A stretch of 9,056 bases of DNA, from the NCBI GenBank assembly GCA_029062865.1, contig JAIDPG010000073.1, positions 1-9,056 of the forward strand, read 5' to 3'. Position 1 is the stretch's first letter. Every line of letters begins with the position of its first letter. The notes under the pieces were generated by a model. The model saw nothing but the letters and a program-made list of their open reading frames with translations. It searched no databases and was not told the DNA's origin. The translations under genes and the position numbers were made by a program. Shown here piece after piece: positions 1 to 6,669 of this stretch. The DNA is from Oscillospiraceae bacterium. Its GTDB lineage: Bacteria; Bacillota; Clostridia; Oscillospirales; Ruminococcaceae.

Positions 1-13
1 GGGATGCAGTGGA

Positions 14-115
14 GCGGAGAAAGCAAGCTGTGAAAGCGCAGTGAAGCGAAACGAAACGGAGCTTTTACAGCTTGGCTAGCGCGGGTCTAGCAAGCTAGAC
101 GGCGCGGTTCTCCGC
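14..115. repeat. Branched inverted-repeat element A
   Basis: Read by eye, this stretch folds into a three-way junction. The outer stem is 14-21 with 108-115 (GCGGAGAA/TTCTCCGC, 8 of 8). The first inner hairpin pairs 24-37 with 61-74: 14 bp with a single G-U pair. The second pairs 79-82 with 102-105 and 85-90 with 95-100 (GTCTAG/CTAGAC) around a CAAG loop. The loop of the first hairpin holds GCGCAGTGAAGCGA (36-49), nearly repeated at 4503-4516. It lies just upstream of the carboxypeptidase gene and could be a leader structure, the end of an upstream transcript or a small repetitive element. No T-tract follows, so it is not a standard terminator. It may extend left of the window. Confidence 0.6.
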
Positions 116-140
116 GACTTTAAAATAAGGAGGTGCGCTT

Positions 141-1115
141 ATGAGAATATTGAAGCTTATCGCCGCCGCGCTTTGCGCCGCGACGCTTTTGACTGCTTGC
201 AAGAGCGCCTCTTTGGAAACTATGGTCGAGACCTCCCGCGAGAACTCGCGCCCCGAAAGTTCCCCTCAAATCTCCCAAGGAGCGCCGGTCTCCTCAACCC
301 CCGAGCCAATCATCCAAGAGCCAAGCCCCGCGCCAGATTACACCGCGTATGAGGTCTACTGCGTCGAGGAGAACCGAATTCTCATCGGGGAGAACATTTA
401 CCGAAAAGTCGCGCCCGCGAGCCTCACAAAGCTATTGACCGCGTCCGTCGCGCTGAAATACTGCTCAGCCGACGAGGTCGTGACGGTCGGCACGGAGCTG
501 GAGCTCGTTCAGCCCGAATCGAGCCTTTGCCTTATCAAAAAGGGGCATCGTCTGACGATGTACGATCTCTTAACGGGGCTTCTTCTGCCGTCGGGAAACG
601 ACGCAGCGTATTCTATCGCGGTTCACGTCGCGCGCAAGGTCAGCGGAATTCCGGAGCTCCCGGACAGAGCGGCAGTGAGGGTTTTCTGCGATTTGATGAA
701 CGATTTCGGCGAGGAGATAGGGCTTCGCAATACGCACTTCGTAAACCCCGAGGGCTGGGACGACCCGCGGCACTACACGACCGCTTCGGACCTCACGAAA
801 ATCGCGAAATACGCGCTGTCCGTTCCCGAAATAAGGGAGATCGTCGCGACGACAAAGCGCGATGTGACATTTGTCTCCGGCGAGACGATCACTTGGTACA
901 ACGGCAATATGCTCCTGTGGGATGACGAGGATTTCTACTGTCCCGACGCTATCGGCATGAAAACGGGCTTTACCGACAACGCCGGGCGCTGCCTGATAGC
1001 CGCGTTCGAGAGGTCGGGCAAGACGTATATAATCACTATGCTCGGCTGTAAAGACCCGGAGTGGCGGTACAATAAAGTGCTGGAGCTCTATCGTCGGTTG
1101 ATAGTTGACAATTGA
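141..1115 (+). CDS. Lipoprotein D-alanyl-D-alanine carboxypeptidase (peptidase S11, DacF/PBP5-like)
   Basis: This enzyme removes the terminal D-Ala from peptidoglycan stem peptides outside the membrane and so limits cross-linking. All three penicillin-binding-protein motifs are visible: SLTK at residues 94-97 (nucleophile Ser94, general base Lys97), SGN at 151-153 and KTG at 274-276. Residues 1-20 form a lipoprotein signal (basic N-terminus, hydrophobic core, LLTAC lipobox with Cys20). A Ser/Pro-rich spacer of about 45 residues follows before the catalytic domain (about 66-318). At 324 residues it lacks the C-terminal beta domain and amphipathic anchor of PBP5; lipid anchoring presumably replaces them. 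The start is set by AAGGAGGTG at 127-135, five bases before the ATG. The stop codon lies inside a TTGACAAT direct repeat. The S11 assignment is firm; the choice between dacF, dacA and dacB names is not. Confidence 0.93.
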   Translation: MRILKLIAAALCAATLLTACKSASLETMVETSRENSRPESSPQISQGAPVSSTPEPIIQEPSPAPDYTAYEVYCVEENRILIGENIYRKVAPASLTKLLTASVALKYCSADEVVTVGTELELVQPESSLCLIKKGHRLTMYDLLTGLLLPSGNDAAYSIAVHVARKVSGIPELPDRAAVRVFCDLMNDFGEEIGLRNTHFVNPEGWDDPRHYTTASDLTKIAKYALSVPEIREIVATTKRDVTFVSGETITWYNGNMLLWDDEDFYCPDAIGMKTGFTDNAGRCLIAAFERSGKTYIITMLGCKDPEWRYNKVLELYRRLIVDN

Positions 1116-1120
1116 CAATT
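1105..1120. repeat. Tandem TTGACAAT direct repeat at the 3' end of the carboxypeptidase gene
   Basis: Two exact copies of TTGACAAT lie head to tail (1105-1112 and 1113-1120). The TGA stop codon of the carboxypeptidase gene is inside the second copy, so the last residues (VDN) are encoded by the repeat. It lies directly before the terminator. Confidence 0.6.
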
Positions 1121-1124
1121 AACG

Positions 1125-1150
1125 TGTCCGCCGTAGGCGGACATTTTTTT
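1125..1150 (+). terminator. Rho-independent terminator after the carboxypeptidase gene
   Basis: A perfect 8-bp stem, TGTCCGCC (1125-1132) and GGCGGACA (1136-1143), closes a GTA loop and is followed by seven T residues (1144-1150). It begins ten bases after the stop codon and separates this gene from the gatCAB promoter. Confidence 0.93.
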
Positions 1151-1160
1151 GAAAAAATAC

Positions 1161-1189
1161 TTGCAAAAATCCCCAAAATAGGCTATAAT
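1161..1189 (+). promoter_or_regulatory. Sigma-A promoter of gatCAB
   Basis: The -35 box is TTGCAA (1161-1166) and the -10 box is TATAAT (1184-1189), with a 17-bp spacer. Transcription would start near 1196. That leaves a leader of about 35 bases before the gatC ATG, with no room for a T-box or other riboswitch, and it rules out the in-frame ATG at 1194 as a practical start. Confidence 0.85.
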
Positions 1190-1229
1190 AAAAATGTATG
1201 TTATTCTCCCAAGAAAGGATATGAAACTT

Positions 1230-1514
1230 ATGGCTGTAGAACTGAAAACGATAGAGCACCTCTGTGAGCTTTCCAAGCTCGATTATGACGAGGACGGAAT
1301 GAAAAAGGTTATGGGCGAGATGGGCGCGATTATCGAGCTTATGGACGAGATAAAGGAGTTCGACCTCACGTACGACGACACCAAGGACGGCAACAAGATA
1401 GCCTTCAAGGACACGCGGGAGGACGTCGCGGAGGAGAGCTTTTCCACGGAGAAGCTGCTCTCCAACACGGAAAGCGCGGACGGCTGCTATGTCGTGCCTA
1501 AGGTCGTAGAATAG
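1230..1514 (+). CDS. gatC: Asp-tRNA(Asn)/Glu-tRNA(Gln) amidotransferase subunit C
   Basis: GatC is the small subunit that wraps around and stabilises the GatA-GatB interface in the cytoplasmic amidotransferase, which converts mischarged Glu-tRNA(Gln) and/or Asp-tRNA(Asn) to the correct aminoacyl-tRNA. The N-terminal helix (IEHLCELSKLDYDED) and the C-terminal VPKVVE match the family, as does the position immediately before gatA and gatB. From ATG 1230 the protein has 94 residues, the usual GatC length. I chose this start because AGAAAGGA (1212-1219) is ten bases upstream. The ATG at 1221 is one base from that site, and the ATG at 1194 overlaps the predicted transcription start. The stop is 11 bases before gatA, so the genes are probably one transcript. 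Confidence 0.93.
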   Translation: MAVELKTIEHLCELSKLDYDEDGMKKVMGEMGAIIELMDEIKEFDLTYDDTKDGNKIAFKDTREDVAEESFSTEKLLSNTESADGCYVVPKVVE

Positions 1515-1525
1515 GGGGAGCGGAA

Positions 1526-2977
1526 ATGGATATAAAAAGAGCAAAAATACGCGACCTCCGCAAGTCGCTTGACAATAAAGAGATCAGCGCGGCGGAGCTT
1601 TGCGATGAATATTTCAAGAGAATTGAGGAAGTAGACCCGCGGCTGCTTTCGTACATCACCGTAACAAAGGACAAGGCGATGAAGGACGCGGAGAACGCTC
1701 AGAAGCTTATCGACGCGGGCAAGGCGACCGCGCTTACGGGAATTCCGCTCGCGATAAAGGATAACATCTGCATCGACGGCGTGAAAACCACTTGCGCGAG
1801 CCGTATGCTTGAGAATTTTATTCCGCCGTACAACGCGACGGTTATCGAAAAGCTGAACGCCGAGGGCTACGTTCTCCTCGGGCGGACTTCAATGGACGAG
1901 TTCGCGATGGGCGGCTCGAATCAGACCTCCGCGTTCGCCAAAACCAAGAACCCCTACGATCTTGAGCGTGTTCCGGGCGGAAGCTCGGGCGGTTCGGCGG
2001 CGGCGGTCTCCGCGTCGCTTGCGCCCGCGGCTTTGGGAAGCGACACTGGCGGCTCTATCCGTCAGCCGTCGTCATTCTGCGGAGTTACGGGCATAAAGCC
2101 GACTTACGGAAGAGTTTCGCGCTACGGGCTTGTCGCGTTCGCGAGCTCGCTCGACCAGATAGGTCCGATATGCAATGACGCGCGCGACTGCGCGATCATG
2201 CTGAACGCTATCTGCGGACACGACCGTCACGATGCGACATCGGCAAACATTGACACTCCGGATTTCACGGAGAAGATCGGTCAGCCGATAAACGGGCTAA
2301 AAATCGCGCTGCCTAAGGAGTTTTTCTCCGACGCGGTGGATCACACCGTAAAAGCCTGCGTTCTTGACGCGGCAAAGGAGCTTGAAAAGCTCGGCGCGAC
2401 GCTTGTGGAGTGCTCGATGCCGGGGCTTAAATACGCGATCCCCGCGTATTATCTTATCGCCTGCGCCGAGGCGGCGTCAAATCTTTCAAGATTTGACGGA
2501 ATAAAATACGGCTTTCGCGGCGAGGGCAGAACGTTTGAGGAGCTTATCCGCGACAGCCGTTCGCGCGGCTTCGGCGAGGAGGTAAAGCGCCGCATTCTTC
2601 TCGGAAACTACGCGCTTTCGAGCGGTTATTATGACGCGTACTACAAAAAGGCTCTCGCGCTGAAGCAGGAGATAATTAAGGAATACAACGAGATATTCGA
2701 GCTCGCCGACGTTATCCTTACGCCGACGGCTCCGACTCCCGCGTATAAGATCGGCGCGCAGGACAACGACCCCGTCAAGATGTATCAGGCGGACATCTGC
2801 ACCGTCACGGTGAACATCGCGCAGCTGCCGGGAATTTCAACGACGTGCGGCTACACCGCGGACAACGGGCTGCCGATAGGAATGTCTATAATCGGAAAGC
2901 GCTTTGACGAGCAGACGATCCTGCAAGTCGCGGACGCTTGGGAATACGGCTTTGTGCCGCTTTCTCCGGAGCTTTAA
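1526..2977 (+). CDS. gatA: Asp-tRNA(Asn)/Glu-tRNA(Gln) amidotransferase subunit A
   Basis: GatA is the glutaminase subunit of GatCAB. It hydrolyses glutamine, and the ammonia is channelled to GatB. It carries the amidase signature with the full Ser-cisSer-Lys triad: Lys78 (in IPLAIKDN), Ser153 (in PGGSSGGSAAA) and nucleophile Ser177 (in GSDTGGSIRQP). These positions are one lower than the Staphylococcus aureus residues I recall (79, 154, 178). The length of 483 residues is normal. The family also contains other amidases, but the flanking gatC and gatB settle the assignment. The ATG at 1526 follows a purine-rich AGGGGGAG site seven bases upstream, and the gene ends 12 bases before gatB. Codon use is rich in GCG, CTC and GAG like its neighbours, and nothing is broken or missing. 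Confidence 0.97.
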   Translation: MDIKRAKIRDLRKSLDNKEISAAELCDEYFKRIEEVDPRLLSYITVTKDKAMKDAENAQKLIDAGKATALTGIPLAIKDNICIDGVKTTCASRMLENFIPPYNATVIEKLNAEGYVLLGRTSMDEFAMGGSNQTSAFAKTKNPYDLERVPGGSSGGSAAAVSASLAPAALGSDTGGSIRQPSSFCGVTGIKPTYGRVSRYGLVAFASSLDQIGPICNDARDCAIMLNAICGHDRHDATSANIDTPDFTEKIGQPINGLKIALPKEFFSDAVDHTVKACVLDAAKELEKLGATLVECSMPGLKYAIPAYYLIACAEAASNLSRFDGIKYGFRGEGRTFEELIRDSRSRGFGEEVKRRILLGNYALSSGYYDAYYKKALALKQEIIKEYNEIFELADVILTPTAPTPAYKIGAQDNDPVKMYQADICTVTVNIAQLPGISTTCGYTADNGLPIGMSIIGKRFDEQTILQVADAWEYGFVPLSPEL

Positions 2978-2989
2978 GGGGGTGAAGAA

Positions 2990-4423
2990 ATGAGTGCTTA
3001 TTTTCCCACAATGGGTCTTGAGATACACGCGGAATTATTGACTAAATCCAAGGTTTTCTGCACGTGCTCGGCGGAATTCGGCGGAACGCCGAACTCGCGC
3101 TGCTGCCCCGTGTGCAGTGGTCTTCCCGGAACTCTGCCGGTGCTCAACCAAAGGGCGGTCGAGTACATTATAAGAGCGGGATATGTGATGAACTGCGACA
3201 TCTCGCGGTTCACGAAATGGGATCGTAAAAATTACTTTTATCCCGATCTTCCCAAGGCGTACCAGATCTCGCAGATGCCGCGCCCCGTATGCCTTGCGGG
3301 AACGGTTAATATCAACGTAAACGGCGAGGACAAGGTAATTCGCATTAACAGAATTCACCTCGAGGAGGACGCGGGCAAGCTCGTCCACGACGAGGTGAAC
3401 AGAATATCCCTCGCGGACTACAACCGTTGCGGGATCCCGCTTATCGAGATAGTCACCGAGCCGGATTTCCACTCGGCGGACGAGGTCATCGCGTTCGTTG
3501 AGAAGATAAAGCTGCTGCTGCAATACGCGGGCATCTGCGACTGCAAAATGGAGCAGGGCTCTATCCGCTGCGACGTTAATATCTCGATAGCGCCCAAGGG
3601 CTCAACCGAGCTCGGAACGCGCACGGAGCTTAAAAACCTGAACTCGCTGAAGGCAATTGCTCGTGCAATTGAAGTCGAGATCGAGCGGCAGGAGGAGCTC
3701 CTCGAAAACGGTGAGCGAGTTATTCAGCAGACGCGCCGCTTTAACGAGCAGCTGGGCGAAACCACCGCGATGCGCTCCAAGGAGGACGCGCACGATTACC
3801 GCTATTTCCCCGACCCGGATATCCCCCCGATCATCTTTACCGAGGAGGAGCTCGAGGAGATCAGAAAATCCATTCCCGAGCTTCCCGAGCAGCGCGTTAA
3901 GCGTTATGTTGAGGAATTCGGGCTGAAAAAAGCCGACGCGGATATTATCGTCGGAAACAAGGCAATCTGCGATTTCTTTGACGAGGCGCTTGCCGAGTAC
4001 AACAACCCGAAAGCCGTCGCGAACTTCATTCTCGGCGAGCTGATGAACAGAATAAACCGCGGCGAGGCGGATATGGAAGCGCTGAAATTCAGCGGCAAGG
4101 AATTCGCGCAACTTGTGGAGCTTATGCAGACGGACAAGATCTCGCAGGCAAACGGCAAGGCGATACTCCGCGAGATGATAGAAAACGGCGGCACGGCAAA
4201 GGACATCGCGGACAAGGGCGACCTCTGGATCAAAGAGGACAACGACCTGCTCGCAAAGGTAGTTGACGAGATAATCGCTAACAACCCCAAGCCCGTTGAG
4301 CAGTACAAAAACGGCGACCAGAAGGTGTTCGGGTTCTTTATGGGGCAGGCGAACAAGGCGCTTAAGGGCGCGGCTTCGCCTAAGGCTATTCAGGAATATA
4401 TCCGCAAGAAGCTGGACGGCTAA
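2990..4423 (+). CDS. gatB: Asp-tRNA(Asn)/Glu-tRNA(Gln) amidotransferase subunit B
   Basis: GatB binds the mischarged tRNA, phosphorylates the Glu or Asp side chain with ATP and amidates it with ammonia from GatA. The N-terminal MGLEIHAELLTKSKVFC, the cysteine cluster Cys24, Cys26, Cys39 and Cys42 (zinc-type, with an extra Cys38), the GLPGTLPVLN block, the YFYPDLPKAYQISQ block and YRYFPDPDIPP are all typical. The C-terminal third, from about residue 330, matches the helical GatB/YqeY-type tRNA-binding tail and ends in IQEYIRKKL. The length of 477 residues is standard. The start is preceded by AAGGGGGTGA, with four bases between that site and the ATG. It is the last gene of gatCAB, and the branched element B with its T-tract follows. 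The sequence alone does not say whether the organism uses the enzyme for Gln-tRNA, Asn-tRNA or both. Confidence 0.97.
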   Translation: MSAYFPTMGLEIHAELLTKSKVFCTCSAEFGGTPNSRCCPVCSGLPGTLPVLNQRAVEYIIRAGYVMNCDISRFTKWDRKNYFYPDLPKAYQISQMPRPVCLAGTVNINVNGEDKVIRINRIHLEEDAGKLVHDEVNRISLADYNRCGIPLIEIVTEPDFHSADEVIAFVEKIKLLLQYAGICDCKMEQGSIRCDVNISIAPKGSTELGTRTELKNLNSLKAIARAIEVEIERQEELLENGERVIQQTRRFNEQLGETTAMRSKEDAHDYRYFPDPDIPPIIFTEEELEEIRKSIPELPEQRVKRYVEEFGLKKADADIIVGNKAICDFFDEALAEYNNPKAVANFILGELMNRINRGEADMEALKFSGKEFAQLVELMQTDKISQANGKAILREMIENGGTAKDIADKGDLWIKEDNDLLAKVVDEIIANNPKPVEQYKNGDQKVFGFFMGQANKALKGAASPKAIQEYIRKKLDG

Positions 4424-4438
4424 ATGCAGCCTGCCGGG

Positions 4439-4467
4439 GTGACATAAATTTCAAAAAGTGTCATAAT
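4439..4467 (+). promoter_or_regulatory. Possible weak promoter before the membrane-protein gene
   Basis: GTGACA (4439-4444) and CATAAT (4462-4467) are 17 bp apart, and each differs from consensus by one base. The -10 box lies within the first hairpin of element B. A transcript from here would lack the left arm of that element's outer stem, so it would escape the terminator structure. This is an inference from base match only. Confidence 0.3.
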
Positions 4468-4547
4468 TTTCGAAGAAAATTATGACCGGTTCCCTCAGCG
4501 CAGCGCAGCGAAGCGAGCATGCGGTGAGGGAATTTTGAAATTTTTTT
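4446..4547 (+). terminator. Branched inverted-repeat element B, probable gatCAB terminator
   Basis: Three nested perfect inverted repeats form a three-way junction. The outer stem is 4446-4456 with 4533-4543 (AAATTTCAAAA/TTTTGAAATTT, 11 bp). Hairpin 1 is 4460-4471 with 4475-4486 (GTCATAATTTTC/GAAAATTATGAC, 12 bp, GAA loop). Hairpin 2 is 4490-4497 with 4525-4532 (TTCCCTCA/TGAGGGAA, 8 bp), and its loop carries GCGCAGCGAAGCGA (4503-4516). The outer right arm runs into a stretch of seven T residues (4541-4547), as in a Rho-independent terminator, 23 bases after the gatB stop. The element is much larger and more branched than a normal terminator. It resembles element A at 14-115 in layout and loop motif. 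Confidence 0.65.
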
Positions 4548-4590
4548 CAAATAAACACCGCCGAAGTTAGTGTTTGGGAGAGGAGTAGAA

Positions 4591-5433
4591 ATGAGCTTTC
4601 GTCAAAACCACCCGTATTTATTCTGGCAGCTTATCGGCTGGGGGATCTTGCTCGCGAATTTCGGGTTTTTAGTGGCTGCGGCGCTGTGCGAGTTCGGCGA
4701 GTGGAGCTATCCTATCATTGTTTTCACGTTTATCATGGGGCTTTTCGTCGTGGCGGTCTCGCCGATACTGGTTCGGCTGAAACGCCGCCGCCTGATACCG
4801 CAGAACACAGACGCTTACACCGAAAAGCTGTTCACCGGCAAGATATCCGAGCTTATGAACGCGCGGCACGGCGTGAGCTCCGATGTTCTGGTGGCGGTGC
4901 TGTTTTTGGTGTCGATGCTCGGGTTTATGTTCGCAGCGTTTATTCTCGGCGACCGCGTGAGCTTGGCTCTGGGGTTCGCGTGTATGGTTCTTGCGATTGT
5001 GACGCCGTTTCTTATCGTCGGCATTCACTCCAGAAACGTCGTTCGGAAATTCTACGCCGTTGAAAACGGCGAGAAGCGCGTTGAATTCACAATGCCCGCC
5101 GAGCTTGCGGAGCTCGGGCAGAAAAACCCGCGGACGCTCGTTTTAGCGGGCGAGCCGAGCGCCGTTTTGCTGAACTTGTTCTACAACTGGCTTGCGTATT
5201 ATCTCAGGGAGGAAAACGCGGAGCGGCGGCTCACTCTGTACAAGATCTCCGCGCCGGAGCTTTGCCGCTGCTACGCCCTCGCGGACTTCCTCGGCTACGA
5301 TGACGTGCTGCTTTGTATCCCCGAGGAGCAGCTTGACCTCACAGAAGAAAGGCTCGCGCTGTTCCGCAGAGAGTGCGATATTATGAGCGCGCTGCCATTC
5401 GGGGAGTTTGCTAGGAGGAGCGGCGACGCGTAA
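4591..5433 (+). CDS. Four-helix membrane protein with cytosolic C-terminal domain, function unknown
   Basis: I do not recognise this family. From ATG 4591 the protein has 280 residues. Four hydrophobic segments are visible: about 10-33, 41-61, 99-119 and 124-145. The loop between helices 2 and 3 starts with RLKRRR (62-67), and HSRN follows helix 4, so both are probably cytoplasmic by the positive-inside rule. The last 135 residues are soluble, with mixed helix and strand character, and contain a hydrophobic stretch around LVLAGEPSAVLLNLFYNWLA. The start is fixed by AGGAG (4581-4585), five bases before the ATG. An in-frame GTG at 4570 has no such site. It lies 15 bases before the next gene, which has its own ribosome binding site, so the two are probably co-transcribed. 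No catalytic motif is visible. Confidence 0.85.
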   Translation: MSFRQNHPYLFWQLIGWGILLANFGFLVAAALCEFGEWSYPIIVFTFIMGLFVVAVSPILVRLKRRRLIPQNTDAYTEKLFTGKISELMNARHGVSSDVLVAVLFLVSMLGFMFAAFILGDRVSLALGFACMVLAIVTPFLIVGIHSRNVVRKFYAVENGEKRVEFTMPAELAELGQKNPRTLVLAGEPSAVLLNLFYNWLAYYLREENAERRLTLYKISAPELCRCYALADFLGYDDVLLCIPEEQLDLTEERLALFRRECDIMSALPFGEFARRSGDA

Positions 5434-5448
5434 TAAAGAGGTGCATTT

Positions 5449-5880
5449 ATGATCAATTGTATAGATCCCGGGGTGAAGCTCACGGGCACGTCAAGCGCCT
5501 TAAACGCAAGCCGCGGCGAAATAAATCTTGGATTTCCGGGGTTTGAGGAATTGCTCGCGGAAAAGACGGCTTCAAATCAAGTGACGCGCCACGGTTTTGT
5601 TGGAGACGGGCAAGACCTATGTCCTTGGCTCAACGAAAACACCGTTGATGTTATTAACGCAATTATGTCGCTTACCGACGGTTTGGAGGACATCTGGAAA
5701 ATAGTTCTGCGGCTTGAAAAGCACATCGACCCGCAGACTTCGGACGAAAGCATTACAGAGGAGCTCGACAATGCCGCCGGAAGAAGCAGTGCCGCGGCTC
5801 TGCTGACGCGGCTTTGGAAAAAGAAGGAGCTGTCGGGCGATACGGTCTTGGAAAACGGTGTCGATGTTACCGAATTGTAA
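5449..5880 (+). CDS. Small soluble protein of unknown function
   Basis: A 143-residue protein that I cannot assign to a family. It has no signal peptide or membrane segment. Residues about 64-92 (VDVINAIMSLTDGLEDIWKIVLRLEKHI) look like an amphipathic helix, and the acidic C-terminal part (about 93-143) is rich in Glu, Ser and Lys. The ATG is preceded by AAAGAGGTG (5436-5444), four bases upstream. It starts 15 bases after the membrane-protein gene, which suggests translation from the same mRNA and perhaps a shared role. It ends just before the bidirectional terminator at 5889-6013. Codon use resembles the neighbours and there is no sign of disruption. Confidence 0.8.
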   Translation: MINCIDPGVKLTGTSSALNASRGEINLGFPGFEELLAEKTASNQVTRHGFVGDGQDLCPWLNENTVDVINAIMSLTDGLEDIWKIVLRLEKHIDPQTSDESITEELDNAAGRSSAAALLTRLWKKKELSGDTVLENGVDVTEL

Positions 5881-5888
5881 ACCCGCAT

Positions 5889-6013
5889 AAAAAATCCCCG
5901 CCAAGGGCTGAGCCTTTTTCATTACGTTTCAAAGAAAATTTCGTGGTCGAACGTTATCGCTCGACCACGAAATACTTCTATACCGCCCGCTGCTTAATCG
6001 GCGGGGATTTTTT
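5889..6013. terminator. Bidirectional terminator with a long structured loop (element C)
   Basis: The outer stem is a perfect 14-bp inverted repeat, AAAAAATCCCCGCC (5889-5902) with GGCGGGGATTTTTT (6000-6013). Each strand therefore ends in a T-tract, which suits two convergent genes; the right arm reaches the stop codon of the minus-strand lipoprotein. The 97-base interior is not a simple loop. It contains a small hairpin 5903-5908/5912-5917 (one G-U pair) and a strong 13-bp hairpin 5938-5950/5961-5973 (ATTTCGTGGTCGA/TCGACCACGAAAT). The termination role is inferred from form and position. Confidence 0.8.
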
Positions 6014-6552
6014 TATCTTTGAATAACGATTTTAGTGCAGTGCATATTGCCGGGGTAGGTTTCATCCCTCGTTTCATATTGAACGAGCACCGCCGTTCCT
6101 GCCGTGAGAGCTTCCGCGCTTGCCGCCGCGCCGTTTTCCGAAACGATCTCCGCGCTGCTTAAATCAAGAAAATCAAGCGACACGGTCATTTTGCCCTCGC
6201 TGTCGGTATAGATCACGGGTTTTCCGTTGTCGTCAACGGCTTTCACGTGGCTTACCATTAAGCCGCTTACTTCCGTCATAACGCCGTAGGTCATGTCCTG
6301 CGGGATCTCGGAATAATCGCCGGGGAGCATTTCTCCGTACTTTGATTTTTGCTCCTCATAGTTGAGCGTGGTCTTCCGTACGGCAGCAAGATCCTCGGCT
6401 GTAGGCGTATCTAAGGTGATTTCGGCGACATTTGCTAATGCCGGATCCTCATTATTCGCGGCTGCCGCGGATCGCTCGCTGTTCTCGCTGCAGCCCGTCA
6501 TAAGGCAGGACGCTGCTATCGCGATTGCTAAAACAGTTTTAAGTTGTCTCAT
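6013..6552 (-). CDS. Small lipoprotein, possible OB-fold (DUF3221-like) domain
   Basis: A 179-residue predicted lipoprotein. Residues 1-21 form a signal with a LMTGC lipobox (Cys21), so the mature protein should be attached to the outer face of the membrane. An Ala/Asn/Glu-rich linker follows. The region from about residue 87 (YGVMTEVSGLMVSHV) to the end has alternating strand-like segments and finishes with GTAVLVQYETRDETYPGNM and CTKIVI. That pattern faintly recalls small OB-fold lipoproteins such as DUF3221, where a hydrophobic strand is followed by an E-S/T-YP motif near the C-terminus. The resemblance is weak and I give no function. The ATG is preceded on this strand by AAAGG, nine bases upstream. 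The gene has its own strong promoter(s) at 6591-6698 and shares a terminator with the convergent gene. Confidence 0.82.
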   Translation of the reverse strand: MRQLKTVLAIAIAASCLMTGCSENSERSAAAANNEDPALANVAEITLDTPTAEDLAAVRKTTLNYEEQKSKYGEMLPGDYSEIPQDMTYGVMTEVSGLMVSHVKAVDDNGKPVIYTDSEGKMTVSLDFLDLSSAEIVSENGAAASAEALTAGTAVLVQYETRDETYPGNMHCTKIVIQR

Positions 6553-6590
6553 AATTTAACGCCTTTCTTCGGGTTTTCAAATATAACAAG

Positions 6591-6599
6591 ATTATACCA
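6591..6599 (-). promoter_or_regulatory. Second, extended -10 promoter of the minus-strand lipoprotein
   Basis: On the minus strand TGGTATAAT is an extended -10 (TGn-TATAAT) about 40 bases before the ATG. No good -35 box lies 16-18 bases further upstream, which fits an extended -10 promoter. The same 12-mer, ATATGGTATAAT, also forms the -10 region of the upstream promoter at 6670-6698. Confidence 0.5.
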
Positions 6600-6631
6600 T
6601 ATTTTTATGGCAATCGTATACACACTTAATT

Positions 6632-6652
6632 TTTAACACTTATCCTGTTAAA
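6632..6652. promoter_or_regulatory. Perfect palindrome TTTAACA-N7-TGTTAAA, possible operator
   Basis: Two perfect 7-base arms (6632-6638 and 6646-6652) flank a 7-base spacer. It lies about 10-30 bases downstream of the expected start of the promoter at 6670-6698, a usual place for a repressor site. It could also be a weak RNA hairpin. I do not recognise the consensus. Confidence 0.4.
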
Positions 6653-6669
6653 CATCGTATATTGACTTT

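Noticed and set aside
527..1118. Overlapping frames of 132 and 182 codons within the carboxypeptidase gene
   Set aside because: The carboxypeptidase has all three catalytic motifs and a strong RBS; the overlapping products are Arg-rich and have no RBS.
1194..1229. Upstream ATGs for gatC at 1194 and 1221
   Set aside because: The first is at the predicted transcription start and the second is one base from the RBS; 1230 gives the usual protein length and N-terminus.
3035..4111. Long minus-strand frames opposite gatB (162 and 169 codons)
   Set aside because: They are antisense to an intact, well-conserved gene and resemble no family; they follow from its GC-rich third positions.
4570..4590. 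GTG start seven codons upstream for the membrane protein
   Set aside because: There is no RBS before it, whereas AGGAG lies five bases before ATG 4591.
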